Source of the DNA: Myxococcales bacterium | Lineage (GTDB): Bacteria; Myxococcota_A; Polyangia; Polyangiales; Polyangiaceae | Assembly: GCA_004193285.1 (NCBI GenBank) | Contig: SECP01000001.1 | Location: 62,001 to 126,000 of the forward strand | Direction: 5' to 3' | DNA length: 64,000 bases | Shown here: positions 51,187 through 59,236 of the stretch, piece by piece | Position numbering within the stretch: the stretch's first letter is position 1 | How the letters are laid out: each line of letters starts with the position of its first letter | Program-made: the position numbers and the translations under genes | The notes under the pieces: generated by a model | The model's input: the letters and a program-made list of their open reading frames with translations, nothing else | Told to the model about the DNA's origin: nothing | Database searches by the model: none

Positions 51187-51951
51187 ATGACGCGCAACCT
51201 CATCACGATAAAAACCAGAGACGGCGAATCGCAGACGTCGGTGTTCCGGCCGGACGTGGGACAAGGCCCGTGGCCCGCCGTGCTCGTGTACCAGGATGGG
51301 CGGGGGGTCCGCCAAGCCTTGTTCGAGCTCGGGCAGCGCATCGCGAGCGCAGGCTACTTCGTGATCTTGCCGGACCTGTTCTACCGGGCCGGGCCATTCA
51401 CTCCACCGGACCCGGTGGCCTTCGCGCAAGACGCGGAGCTTCGCAAGCAGTGGCAAGCCAAGTACATGGCGACCGCCACCAAAGCCAACGTCCGCTCCGA
51501 CACCGAGGCTTTCTTGGCCTACCTCGCCGGCGAGCGGGACGTGAGCTCGCTTTCCATCGGAACGACCGGCTACTGCATGGGAGGCGGTCTCTCCCTATCC
51601 GCGGCCGGAAACTTCCCGGAGCGCGTGATCGCTGCCGCCTCGTACCATGGCGGGAACCTTGCCACTGACGATCCGGAAAGCCCACACTTGCTCGCTTCGA
51701 AAATCAAGGCCCAAGTGTATGTCGCCGGCGCGGTCGAAGACGCCTCCTTCCCTGATTCACAGAAGCGTCTGCTCACGGACACGCTCACCGCCGCCAAGGT
51801 GGACCACGTGGTAGAGACGTACGAGGGCGCCAAGCACGGCTGGGTGCCGACCGACTCGGTCGTGTACGACCGCGCCGCGTCGGACAAGCACTACCAGACG
51901 CTGCTCGCGCTCTTCGAGCGAACGTTGAAGAACGCGCCGAAGAAGAGCTAA
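51187..51951 (+). CDS. Dienelactone hydrolase family protein
   Basis: 254 aa, alpha/beta hydrolase. The nucleophile elbow is GYCMGG with Cys as in dienelactone hydrolase; the catalytic His is in AKHGWV and a likely Asp lies in GAVEDASF. The mRNA is probably leaderless. It may open lactones or hydrolyse esters arising from desulfonated aromatics. Its 3' end overlaps the convergent VOC gene by 4 bp. Confidence 0.84.
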   Translation: MTRNLITIKTRDGESQTSVFRPDVGQGPWPAVLVYQDGRGVRQALFELGQRIASAGYFVILPDLFYRAGPFTPPDPVAFAQDAELRKQWQAKYMATATKANVRSDTEAFLAYLAGERDVSSLSIGTTGYCMGGGLSLSAAGNFPERVIAAASYHGGNLATDDPESPHLLASKIKAQVYVAGAVEDASFPDSQKRLLTDTLTAAKVDHVVETYEGAKHGWVPTDSVVYDRAASDKHYQTLLALFERTLKNAPKKS

Positions 51952-52325
51952 ACAGCGCTCAGCGGCGCCTGCAGCAGCTCGAGTCGATTGCCGAACGGGT
52001 CCTCTGCGAAATACCGCAGAGGGCCCTCGAGCGGCGCGTCGTCCTCTTTCACGGGGACGCCGGCGGCGCGCAGCCGCTTGACGAGCGCCTCCAGGTCGTC
52101 GATGCGAAACCCAGGGTGAGCCTTCTTTGCGGGGCGAAACTCTTGCTCGACGCCGAGGTGCACCTTCACGATGCCGAGCTCGAACCAGCAGCCGCCGCGC
52201 GCAGCCAGAACGGGTGGCTTTGGCACCTCCGGGAGGCCAAGCAAGCCGGAATAGAAGTCACGGGCCGCCTGCTCTTGACCTGCTGGCATCGCCAGTTGCA
52301 CATGGTCCAGCGCGACGATGGTCAT
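51948..52325 (-). CDS. VOC-superfamily (glyoxalase/bleomycin-resistance) protein
   Basis: 125 aa. LDHVQLAMPAGQEQAARDFYSGLLGL at the N-terminus and YFAEDPFGNRLELLQ at the C-terminus give the paired beta-alpha-beta-beta-beta fold with His and Glu metal ligands. It starts 1 nt after the arylsulfotransferase-like gene on the same strand, so the two are co-transcribed. The substrate is unknown. Confidence 0.83.
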   Translation of the reverse strand: MTIVALDHVQLAMPAGQEQAARDFYSGLLGLPEVPKPPVLAARGGCWFELGIVKVHLGVEQEFRPAKKAHPGFRIDDLEALVKRLRAAGVPVKEDDAPLEGPLRYFAEDPFGNRLELLQAPLSAV

Positions 52326-52326
52326 G

Positions 52327-53814
52327 TCAGCCTCCCAAGCTGAGCGGTGTTTTTTCCGGCTCGGCAGTGACGCACAAGGCGCCGTCCGCGGGCGGCGCTT
52401 CTGTCCCTTGCACGCGCACGGACCGTTCGCGGCCGAGCGCCGCGGCGCCGGGCACGCGGAAGGTCTTCACGTCCAAGCGCTTGATCGGCTGGGTTTTCGG
52501 CCGCGTGAGCTGGGGCACCCAGTCGTAGGGCGCGCGGTACGCGCGGTAAACGAGGTTGAGGTTCAGCGGACCCTTGCGCCAGTAAGGACTGATGTACTCC
52601 CACACGATCTCGTGGGACGGAGTCACCTCGAAGATGCGTCCATCCGAGCCCTCCGTGATGAGGGTGTTGCCGTTCGGCAGGCGCTGCGCGCTGCTGATGA
52701 ATGGACTGTAGAAGCGGGCGGCGTCCAGCGGGACGACGAAGCCCGCTTCCTTCGGGGTGTATTGCCATTTGACCTCGAGCGTGATCGGATCGATCTCGAG
52801 CACGCGCGAATAGTCGCGCTGCGCCACCTTCAAGCCGGTGGGAGCGGTGGGGGTCGGCGTGCCGTAGCCGGCCCAACCGCCGTTGTCGAAGACGAGCAGG
52901 TTGCCGGCGCCGGGTAGGCCTTGCGGGATGAGGTGTGCGTGGTGCTGACCGATGATCCAGCCTAGTTTCTTTTCCGCGTCGGTTCCGTCGTAGCGCGGCC
53001 CCAACTTCCACACGATCTTGCCGCTCTTCTTGTCGACGATGGCGATGATGTTCGCCTCCCGAGCGTCCCAAATGACGTTGTCGGGGTGGAATCGTTGATC
53101 GCCGCCGTCGTAGAAGCGGTTGGGCCCCAGCGTAGAGAGCGAGTTGATGTGCAGCCAGTCCCCCACGCCTCCGCTCGAGGGACCTCCCAGCGCGCCGGCG
53201 CCGGGGGCGCGGACATTGGGGTCCAATCGTAGGGACGTCTTGGCGGCTTCGTCGAACCCGAGCTCTTCGAAGTGCTCGTGGGGATGCCAGTCCCACACGA
53301 TATTGCCCTTCCAATCCACCTCCACGATGCGGTCGTCGAGCAGCGGCTTGTCCGAGATGCGCTCGTTCCGCACGTTCTCGTGCGCCAAGATGAGCGTGCG
53401 CCCTCCGTCCACGCGCGGCGTGAGGTCCGGCGCGTAGTAGCCGACCGGGCTACCCTCGCGCTGAAAATCATGATGCTGGCGTGCGTACCAACGTGGAGCT
53501 TCGCCCGGGTCCGATAGGTGCTCGAGCCGGTCGAAGCGCCATACCACGTTGCCGTCGAAGTCCACCTGCACCAAGTCCAGCTGGTCTTGAGCGCCGTGGA
53601 CGGGCTTGCGCTCCGCGCTGCTGCCGAAGACCTGACCTCCGGGCAACAGCTTGTTGGGAAAGCCTTGCAGCCCCTCCCACAGCTGCACTTCACGCCCGTT
53701 CATGTCGATGAGCAGCGCGCCTATGCCGGGAGCTTGAAAGAGCGTAAAGCCGCTCCACGCGCGCTCCGGATCGTAGACCGTCACGCCGGTCGGATACACC
53801 GTGGGGTAACCCAT
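52327..53814 (-). CDS. Arylsulfate sulfotransferase (ASST) family protein
   Basis: 495 aa. Beta-propeller segments and conserved His patches match ASST: ARQHHDFQREGSPVGYY, HPHEHFEELGFDEA, DWLHINSLSTLGPNRF, HPDNVIWDAREANIIAIVDKKSGKIVWKLGP and GQHHAHLIPQGLPGAGNLLVFDNGG. The family moves sulfate between phenols without PAPS. Classical AssT is periplasmic, but no signal peptide is visible here, so it may be cytoplasmic. One Cys and one internal Met. The ATG lies 2 nt from the operator, with a TTGCCA/17/TAAAGT promoter ahead. Confidence 0.83.
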   Translation of the reverse strand: MGYPTVYPTGVTVYDPERAWSGFTLFQAPGIGALLIDMNGREVQLWEGLQGFPNKLLPGGQVFGSSAERKPVHGAQDQLDLVQVDFDGNVVWRFDRLEHLSDPGEAPRWYARQHHDFQREGSPVGYYAPDLTPRVDGGRTLILAHENVRNERISDKPLLDDRIVEVDWKGNIVWDWHPHEHFEELGFDEAAKTSLRLDPNVRAPGAGALGGPSSGGVGDWLHINSLSTLGPNRFYDGGDQRFHPDNVIWDAREANIIAIVDKKSGKIVWKLGPRYDGTDAEKKLGWIIGQHHAHLIPQGLPGAGNLLVFDNGGWAGYGTPTPTAPTGLKVAQRDYSRVLEIDPITLEVKWQYTPKEAGFVVPLDAARFYSPFISSAQRLPNGNTLITEGSDGRIFEVTPSHEIVWEYISPYWRKGPLNLNLVYRAYRAPYDWVPQLTRPKTQPIKRLDVKTFRVPGAAALGRERSVRVQGTEAPPADGALCVTAEPEKTPLSLGG

Positions 53815-53816
53815 TT

Positions 53817-53832
53817 GTCTACTTTAATGGAC
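53817..53832. promoter_or_regulatory. Operator candidate 18 (GTCTACTTTAATGGAC) within a -35/-10 promoter
   Basis: On the minus strand TTGCCA (53844-53849), a 17-bp spacer and TAAAGT (53821-53826) precede the ATG at 53814 by 6 nt. The palindrome covers the -10 hexamer, as a repressor site would. Confidence 0.72.
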
Positions 53833-53883
53833 CGATGGGGTCGTGGCAAGGGAGCGTGCCGAGCGCTCCCTCTGCACGCCGCA

Positions 53884-54966
53884 TCAGTTCACCGGTCGGT
53901 CCGGCCAGTAGCCGACCAGGTTCTCCTCGCGTAGGACCTGTTCGAGCAAGGTGGGGTCGAACCAGCTATCGATGTCGAACTCTTTACGGATGAGGCCGAA
54001 CTTGAGCGCGTCCTTCACGCTCGTTCGGTAGCGCGCGCGGAGGTAGCCGTCGATGCGTGGGCTCACCTTCACCTTGAAGGGGTCGCCGGCCCAGTCCGAC
54101 TTGAAGCTCGCGAAAGGGATGCCGGACTTGGTGAACAGGTTGAACACCTCGGTCGGGTTCGTCTCCTGTTCCGTGACCCACTTGGCAGCGCGGACGTAGG
54201 TGCGGAGCACGCGCTTCACGACGGACGGGTACTTGTTCAAGAACGGCTCTGCCACTACGAGGGTGCTGTTGCACGTGTAGCGCGGGTCTCCTTTCGTCGA
54301 ATAAATGAGCCGCACGGCGCCACGCTCCTTCAGGGCGAGAAGCTCGTTACCGCCGATGGCGGCGTCAACGTCCTTCGTCGTGAGTGCGGCGAGGGTGGAC
54401 ACCGCGTCCATGTTGATGGTGCGGAGGTCTTTCTCGGACAGTCCTTGCGCGGACAGGATTCGGCTCGCCGAAAGATGGAGGCAGGTGCCCTTGAAGACGG
54501 CGAGCTTTTTACCGATCAGGTCTTTGAAGTTTTGAATCGACGAATCCGCCGGGACCGCGATGTACAGGTTGGTCAGGCCCGCGGCCGCGAGCACTTTGGT
54601 CTTCACGCCGCTGGAGCGGGCGATGATCGACGGTAGATCGCCGAGCAGGCTGATGTCGGCCAGGTCGTTGGCGAATTGCTCGTTAACGGCCGGTCCGGCG
54701 CCACGCGCGAACGTCCACTGCACCTTGATGCCATCCTTCTTGAACTCGTCCTCTAACTGCCCCTTGATGTGCAGCAGTGACCAGGCGCCGTAGGCGACCA
54801 CGGGGCGTCCGCCGATACCCACCCCCGGGTTGGCGATGCGAATGACGGCAGGCTTGTCCTCGGCTCGCGCCGAAGGAGCGAGGGCCAGCAAGCAAAGGGC
54901 GGCCAGCACGACTTTCACGACGTGACGCAAGCGGCCCACGCGCGGCGACGACTGTTCGGTTTCCAA
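53884..54966 (-). CDS. Periplasmic substrate-binding protein, sulfonate/nitrate/taurine type
   Basis: 360 aa. Sec signal peptide (VVLAALCLLALAPSARA, cleavage before EDKP). The mature protein PAVIRIANPGVGIGGRPVV...DEFKKDGIKVQWTFARGAGPAVNEQFAN is almost a copy of the partial protein encoded at the left edge, so the two arose by duplication. LIGKKLAVFKGTCLHLSASRIL is the hinge region. It has its own operator (55047-55062) 80 nt upstream. It probably serves the SsuC/SsuB pair encoded just upstream on the same strand. Confidence 0.83.
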   Translation of the reverse strand: METEQSSPRVGRLRHVVKVVLAALCLLALAPSARAEDKPAVIRIANPGVGIGGRPVVAYGAWSLLHIKGQLEDEFKKDGIKVQWTFARGAGPAVNEQFANDLADISLLGDLPSIIARSSGVKTKVLAAAGLTNLYIAVPADSSIQNFKDLIGKKLAVFKGTCLHLSASRILSAQGLSEKDLRTINMDAVSTLAALTTKDVDAAIGGNELLALKERGAVRLIYSTKGDPRYTCNSTLVVAEPFLNKYPSVVKRVLRTYVRAAKWVTEQETNPTEVFNLFTKSGIPFASFKSDWAGDPFKVKVSPRIDGYLRARYRTSVKDALKFGLIRKEFDIDSWFDPTLLEQVLREENLVGYWPDRPVN

Positions 54967-55046
54967 AGCTCATCTACTCCTCGAGCCCTGAAAAGAGCCG
55001 GGCTCGGTCAGCTCTGAAAGCGACTGTATCTAGATTCGATACTTAC

Positions 55047-55062
55047 GTCTATTAAAAGAGAC
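55047..55062. promoter_or_regulatory. Operator candidate 19 (GTCTATTAAAAGAGAC)
   Basis: A strong copy with arms extendable to ACGTCT/AGACGT. It lies between ssuA and the 54966 binding-protein gene. A separate GTATC/GATAC inverted repeat lies at about 55026-55042. Confidence 0.75.
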
Positions 55063-55084
55063 GTGCCGCCGACGCGGTCGACGC

Positions 55085-56080
55085 TCAGGGCGGGAGCAAG
55101 GTGGAGTACTGCGCCGGCGTGAGGAACCCCGGCTTCACGTCGACCTTCTTGGGCAGGAACTTCAGCGAATAGTAGAGGTCGGCCACTGCTTGCTGCTTGC
55201 CGATGATTTCCGGAGTGATCGAGAAGACACCGAACGTGTACTTTTGATGCATCTCGAGCAGTGTCGGCACGTCGATCAACAACTCCGAGGTGAGCAGCTC
55301 CGCCATCTCCTTCGGGTGCGACTCCGACCAGCTCTCCGCCTTCTTGAGCTCGGCGAAGAACACCTTCAGGATGTCGCCGCCTTCTTCGTAAAACTTGCGA
55401 TGCGTGGTGTAGAAGTCGCCGCTGTCGCGCAGGCCCTCGCCGTCGAACAAGACCTTGGCGATGCCGCTCTTCACGGCCCGGGTGCCGAAAGGCTCCCAGA
55501 TCAGCCAGGCGTCGACCTTACGCTCGCTGAAGGCGGCCTGGGCGTCCGGCGGGGGAAGGTAGACGGGCTGCACGTCACCAAAGGCGAGCCCCTCCCGCGC
55601 GAGCGCCTTCATGAGCAAGTAGTGACCGATCGAAGCCTTTTGGAAGGTGACGCGCTTGCCTCTGAGATCGGCCACCTTCCGAATATCCGAGTCCGGAGCG
55701 ACGAGGCACGACACGGCCTTCCCGCTCGGCGCGCGATGGGCCAGGTAGACGACGGGGCCATCCGCCGCTTGCGCGAAAGCCGGGGGCGACTCCGCGGTCA
55801 GCGCGAGGTCCAGCTCACCCGCATTCACGGCTTCCATCTGTTGGGGACCCGCCGCGAACTCCAGCCAGCGCACCTCTACTCCGAGCGGTTTGAGCGCCGC
55901 CTCCAGGGCCCGCTGCTTTTCGACCACGGCCAAGGCCGTGAGCTGCTTGGAGCGAACGACGCGGAAGACCTTGGGCGCGGCGGTAGCCGGCGCTCCCGAC
56001 GAGCTGCCTTTCGAGCAACCCAGCAAGGTGACGGCTAGGAGCAAGCACCAAAGGACCTGCAGCGGCCGAGCGAGACTCAC
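55085..56080 (-). CDS. ssuA: Aliphatic sulfonate-binding lipoprotein SsuA
   Basis: 331 aa. Lipoprotein signal (LLLAVTLLGC). LRGKRVTFQKASIGHYLLMKALAREGLAFGDVQPVYLPPPDAQAAFSERKVDAWLIWEPFG is a textbook SsuA segment. It starts at a GTG overlapping the permease stop (GTGA). The longer ORF in the track only reads back through ssuC. This protein is also the nearest relative in the window of the sensor domain fused to the 2808 regulator. Confidence 0.82.
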   Translation of the reverse strand: MSLARPLQVLWCLLLAVTLLGCSKGSSSGAPATAAPKVFRVVRSKQLTALAVVEKQRALEAALKPLGVEVRWLEFAAGPQQMEAVNAGELDLALTAESPPAFAQAADGPVVYLAHRAPSGKAVSCLVAPDSDIRKVADLRGKRVTFQKASIGHYLLMKALAREGLAFGDVQPVYLPPPDAQAAFSERKVDAWLIWEPFGTRAVKSGIAKVLFDGEGLRDSGDFYTTHRKFYEEGGDILKVFFAELKKAESWSESHPKEMAELLTSELLIDVPTLLEMHQKYTFGVFSITPEIIGKQQAVADLYYSLKFLPKKVDVKPGFLTPAQYSTLLPP

Positions 56081-56841
56081 TCCTGCGCCGCCGGCTTCCA
56101 CGACGTGAACCGGGCCTCGACGTGCTGCAGCAGCTCGTTGAAGAGCAAGCCGATTCCGGTGATGGTGATGATGCCCAGATACATGTGTGGGATCTGGAAG
56201 TTGTACTGCGAATAGATGATGAGGTAGCCGAGGCCCGCCTTGGCCCCGATCATCTCGGCCGCGACGAGCACGACGAGCGACGTGGCGCCGGCCAGACGTA
56301 TCCCCACGAAGATCGTCGGCACGGCGGCCGGAAGGATGACCTTGCGAAATAGCTGGAATGGCGAGAGGCCCATCGTGCGACCGAACTTGATGAGCAGCGG
56401 GTCCACGTTGCGGACGCCGCTCAGCGTGTTGAGCAAGATTGGCCAAGAGCACGCGTAGACGATGAGCGAGACCTTGGAAGCCTCGCCGATGCCCAGCAGC
56501 AGAATGAAGACCGGCAAGAGCGCCAAAGAGGCGGTATTGCGGAGCGCCTCCAGCAGTGGGCTAACCGTACGCTCGAAGCCCTTGTACCAGCCCATGAGCA
56601 GGCCAAGGGGAATCCCGGAGGCGATTGCGAGCCCGAAGCCCAGCAGCGAGCGCGAAAGGCTCGCCCGCACGTGGCTCAGCAGCTCGCCGGACAGAAGGAG
56701 CTGCCAGCCCGTGGCGAGCACCTCGGATAGAGGAGGCAAGAAGGCCGGCTCCACGAGGTGAAGTCGCGGCAAGACTTCCCAAACCGCGAGGAGCGTGATG
56801 ATGGCGATGGAGCGCGCAAAGGCGCGCCGCACGACCCCCAC
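56077..56841 (-). CDS. ssuC: Sulfonate ABC transporter permease SsuC
   Basis: 254 aa with about six spans. GIPLGLLMGWYKGFERTVSPLLEALRN and LIKFGRTMGLSPFQLFRKVILPAAVPTIFVGIRL (coupling loop) fit SsuC. It lies between ssuB (57-nt gap) and ssuA (4-nt overlap) in the minus operon 58823-55085. Confidence 0.84.
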   Translation of the reverse strand: MGVVRRAFARSIAIITLLAVWEVLPRLHLVEPAFLPPLSEVLATGWQLLLSGELLSHVRASLSRSLLGFGLAIASGIPLGLLMGWYKGFERTVSPLLEALRNTASLALLPVFILLLGIGEASKVSLIVYACSWPILLNTLSGVRNVDPLLIKFGRTMGLSPFQLFRKVILPAAVPTIFVGIRLAGATSLVVLVAAEMIGAKAGLGYLIIYSQYNFQIPHMYLGIITITGIGLLFNELLQHVEARFTSWKPAAQE

Positions 56842-56898
56842 GATGGAATCTAGGTACCGCGTCGACTCGTGGGAAGACAGCGGCAGGATTGTTCGATG

Positions 56899-57768
56899 CT
56901 AGCCATGGCTCGTAACCTCCGCGATGCTCGCTTTGCGTGGTGAAACGCCGAGCGGATCCCTGCGTTCTTGCTCTTGCGCTCGCTTCACTTCGTCCCGCAG
57001 CTGAGACCAGATGTCATTTCTGATCTCCAGGAACTCGGAGTGCTCGCGCCGCTCTTCCGCGAGCCGCAGCGACTCGGGAATCTCGATGATGCTCTTGATT
57101 CGGCCGGGGCGGGACGTCATGAGCGCGACGCGGCTGCCGAGCGAGACGGCTTCGTCGATGCCGTGGGTGATGAAGACGATCGTCTTCTTGGATGTCTCCC
57201 AGATCTTCAGCAGCTCCGCCTGCAGCGTTTCGCGCGTTTGGGCGTCGAGCGCCGCGAACGGCTCGTCCATCAGCAAGACGGCGGGGTCGTAGGCCAAGCT
57301 ACGCGCGATGGCCACGCGCTGCTTCATTCCTCCCGACAGCTCGTGGGGGTGCCGATGCTCGAAGCCCTCCAGCCCCACCAGCGAGAGGTACTTCTGCGCG
57401 AGCTCCCGGCGCCCCTGCTCTCCCAAGCCCTTCACCTCGAGCCCAAAGGCCACGTTTTGCAGGGCGGTGAGCCATGGAAACAGGGCGTACTGCTGAAAGA
57501 CGATCCCTCGGTCCATGCCGGGGCCGGTGATGGGCCGCCCGTCCAGCAAGATGCGGCCGGCGCTTGGCTGGGTGAGACCACCCAGGAGATCCAACAAGGT
57601 GGACTTGCCGCAGCCGCTGGGGCCAACGATCACGAGGAACTCGCCCGGGTGCACGTCGAAGGTGACGTCCTTGATGGCGGTGAAGCTCTCGCGCTTCGCC
57701 GAGGGCTTTCCCTGCACCTTGACCTGAAAGGTTTTGGCGACGGATTCAAAACGGATTTTCGCAGTCAC
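56899..57768 (-). CDS. ssuB: Sulfonate ABC transporter ATPase SsuB
   Basis: 289 aa. Walker A GPSGCGKST, Q-loop IVFQQYALFPWLT, signature LSGGMKQR, Walker B LLMDEPFAALDAQ and switch ITHGIDEA are intact. The start is GTG 57768, overlapping the previous stop (GTGA); the track ORF from 58026 is an out-of-context extension. The C-terminal 40 residues are charged and longer than usual. It is coupled to the binding lipoprotein gene upstream. Confidence 0.86.
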   Translation of the reverse strand: MTAKIRFESVAKTFQVKVQGKPSAKRESFTAIKDVTFDVHPGEFLVIVGPSGCGKSTLLDLLGGLTQPSAGRILLDGRPITGPGMDRGIVFQQYALFPWLTALQNVAFGLEVKGLGEQGRRELAQKYLSLVGLEGFEHRHPHELSGGMKQRVAIARSLAYDPAVLLMDEPFAALDAQTRETLQAELLKIWETSKKTIVFITHGIDEAVSLGSRVALMTSRPGRIKSIIEIPESLRLAEERREHSEFLEIRNDIWSQLRDEVKRAQEQERRDPLGVSPRKASIAEVTSHG

Positions 57769-58823
57769 GTGGGGCCGTTCGCGAAGGGGTTGAACTGGTT
57801 GGTATAAAGGTCCCGGATCTGGAGCTTGCCGGCGGGCAGCTGCCCGCTCTTGACGAGCCAGTCCAGCCACACGCTGAGCTCGCTCTCCTGGATGACGCCG
57901 CCCGGGAAGGCGATGCCGGTGGAGCGCCAGTACGCCACCGCGCTCGCGTCTTCTTGTCGATGACGCTTGCCGATGATGGCGGTGAACCGCGCGATGACCT
58001 CCTCGCGCGGATGGCTGCGCGCCCACTCGATGGCCTGGGACGTCGCCTCGACGAACTTCTTGACCGTGCGTGGCTTCGTACGCAGAAATTCCTCGGAAAA
58101 GACGTAGCTGCCGGCGGTGAATTTGCCGAATAGCTGATAGTCCGAGAACAACAGCCGTAGGCCCCCGCGTGACAGCGCCTTGTCGCGAATGATGCTGCTC
58201 AAGGTCGCGACGTCCACCTGCTTCTGGCGGAGGGCTTGCTCGCCGCTCACCGGTGGTACGACGACCAGCGTCACCTGGTCGACCTCCGCTTTACTCAAGC
58301 CGCCCCGCGCCAGGTACTCGCGCAGCACGAACTCGTAGTGCGCGCCGAGCGTGTTGAGGGCGATCTTCTTGCCGATGAGGTCGCGCGGCGCCTTGATGGG
58401 GCTGTCTTCGGGGACGTAGTACCCGGCCCAGGTGTTCTCGTCCGTACCGTAGTAGCCGACGACCGCCTTGATCGGCGCCTTGGCCGCGATGAGCTTGATG
58501 ACGGCGCCGTTGAACGCGCCGCCGTAGTCTGTATCCCCGGTGACGACGCTCTGAATATCCTGAGGGCCGCTGATCGTGTTGCCGACGTAGTTGAGCTTGA
58601 TTGGCGCGAGCAGCCCCAGGTCTTCGGCGAGCTCCGGATACAGGACCTGGCCGGTGAATCCCTGGTACCTCAGCTCTAGCTGCTCCGGACCGCTTCCGGT
58701 CACGGAGAGCTTTACGCCATCCGCGTCGCTGCGCTTGCAGGCCACGCACGTCAGGACGAGCAGCAACGGGCAGAGCTGCTGCGCCCTCCGCCAGAACCTC
58801 GCTGTCCGTAATAAAAGAACCAT
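57765..58823 (-). CDS. Substrate-binding lipoprotein, ABC sulfonate/taurine-like
   Basis: 352 aa, a paralogue of 44343-45389 (LELRYQGFTGQVLYPELAEDLGLL, VVTGDTDYGGAFNGAVIKLI, IALNTLGAHYEFVLREYLARG). I choose the ATG at 58823, which abuts an operator-like sequence. From there the N-terminus is a lipoprotein-type signal (LLLVLTCVAC). The earlier ATG at 58880 gives an arginine-rich extension crossing the operator. It heads the ssuBCA operon and is the likely main receptor of that importer. Confidence 0.8.
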   Translation of the reverse strand: MVLLLRTARFWRRAQQLCPLLLVLTCVACKRSDADGVKLSVTGSGPEQLELRYQGFTGQVLYPELAEDLGLLAPIKLNYVGNTISGPQDIQSVVTGDTDYGGAFNGAVIKLIAAKAPIKAVVGYYGTDENTWAGYYVPEDSPIKAPRDLIGKKIALNTLGAHYEFVLREYLARGGLSKAEVDQVTLVVVPPVSGEQALRQKQVDVATLSSIIRDKALSRGGLRLLFSDYQLFGKFTAGSYVFSEEFLRTKPRTVKKFVEATSQAIEWARSHPREEVIARFTAIIGKRHRQEDASAVAYWRSTGIAFPGGVIQESELSVWLDWLVKSGQLPAGKLQIRDLYTNQFNPFANGPT

Positions 58824-58838
58824 GTCCACTAAAGTGTC
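58824..58838. promoter_or_regulatory. Operator candidate 21, 15-bp variant (GTCCACTAAAGTGTC)
   Basis: A variant with one base less in the spacer. It touches the ATG of the binding lipoprotein gene at 58823. It shares CTAAAGTG with the other 15-bp variant at 60985. Confidence 0.45.
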
Positions 58839-58885
58839 ATGGGGCGCGGAGCGGCGCAAGCGCTTAGCCGACGCCCACATGCATT

Positions 58886-59236
58886 TCAGCGCGCCGCTGG
58901 CGCGGGCTTACGCTCGGGCTTGAGCAGGATGTACGAAGCGTCACGCTGCGCGCCGGGCGTGCGCCCGTCGCCCCAGCCTACGGCGGCTCGGTAGCTGCCG
59001 AGCAAGCCCTTTTCGGCCAGCGCCTGCTCGGAGGCGGGCACCGCGTAGTCGGCCTCGGGCGCGACGAACAGCGCGTCCGTAGGGCAGTAGAGCTCGCACA
59101 TGAAGCAGGTCTGACAATCTTCTTGGCGCGCAATCACCGGCGCCTCGTCCGGCACGGCGTCGAACACGCTCGTGGGGCACACCTTGACGCAAATGTCGCA
59201 CTTGATGCAGCGGGCGTCGCTGACGAGCTCGATCAC
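58886..59236 (-). CDS. Two-cluster [4Fe-4S] ferredoxin subunit (AprB-like)
   Basis: 116 aa. CIKCDICVKVCP and CQTCFMCELYCP carry eight cluster ligands, followed by a C-terminal tail like that of 38292-38657. The start is GTG 59236, overlapping the flavoprotein stop (GTGA); the track ORF beginning at 59722 is a shadow upstream of that. It is a partner of the 59233 flavoprotein. Confidence 0.86.
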   Translation of the reverse strand: MIELVSDARCIKCDICVKVCPTSVFDAVPDEAPVIARQEDCQTCFMCELYCPTDALFVAPEADYAVPASEQALAEKGLLGSYRAAVGWGDGRTPGAQRDASYILLKPERKPAPAAR

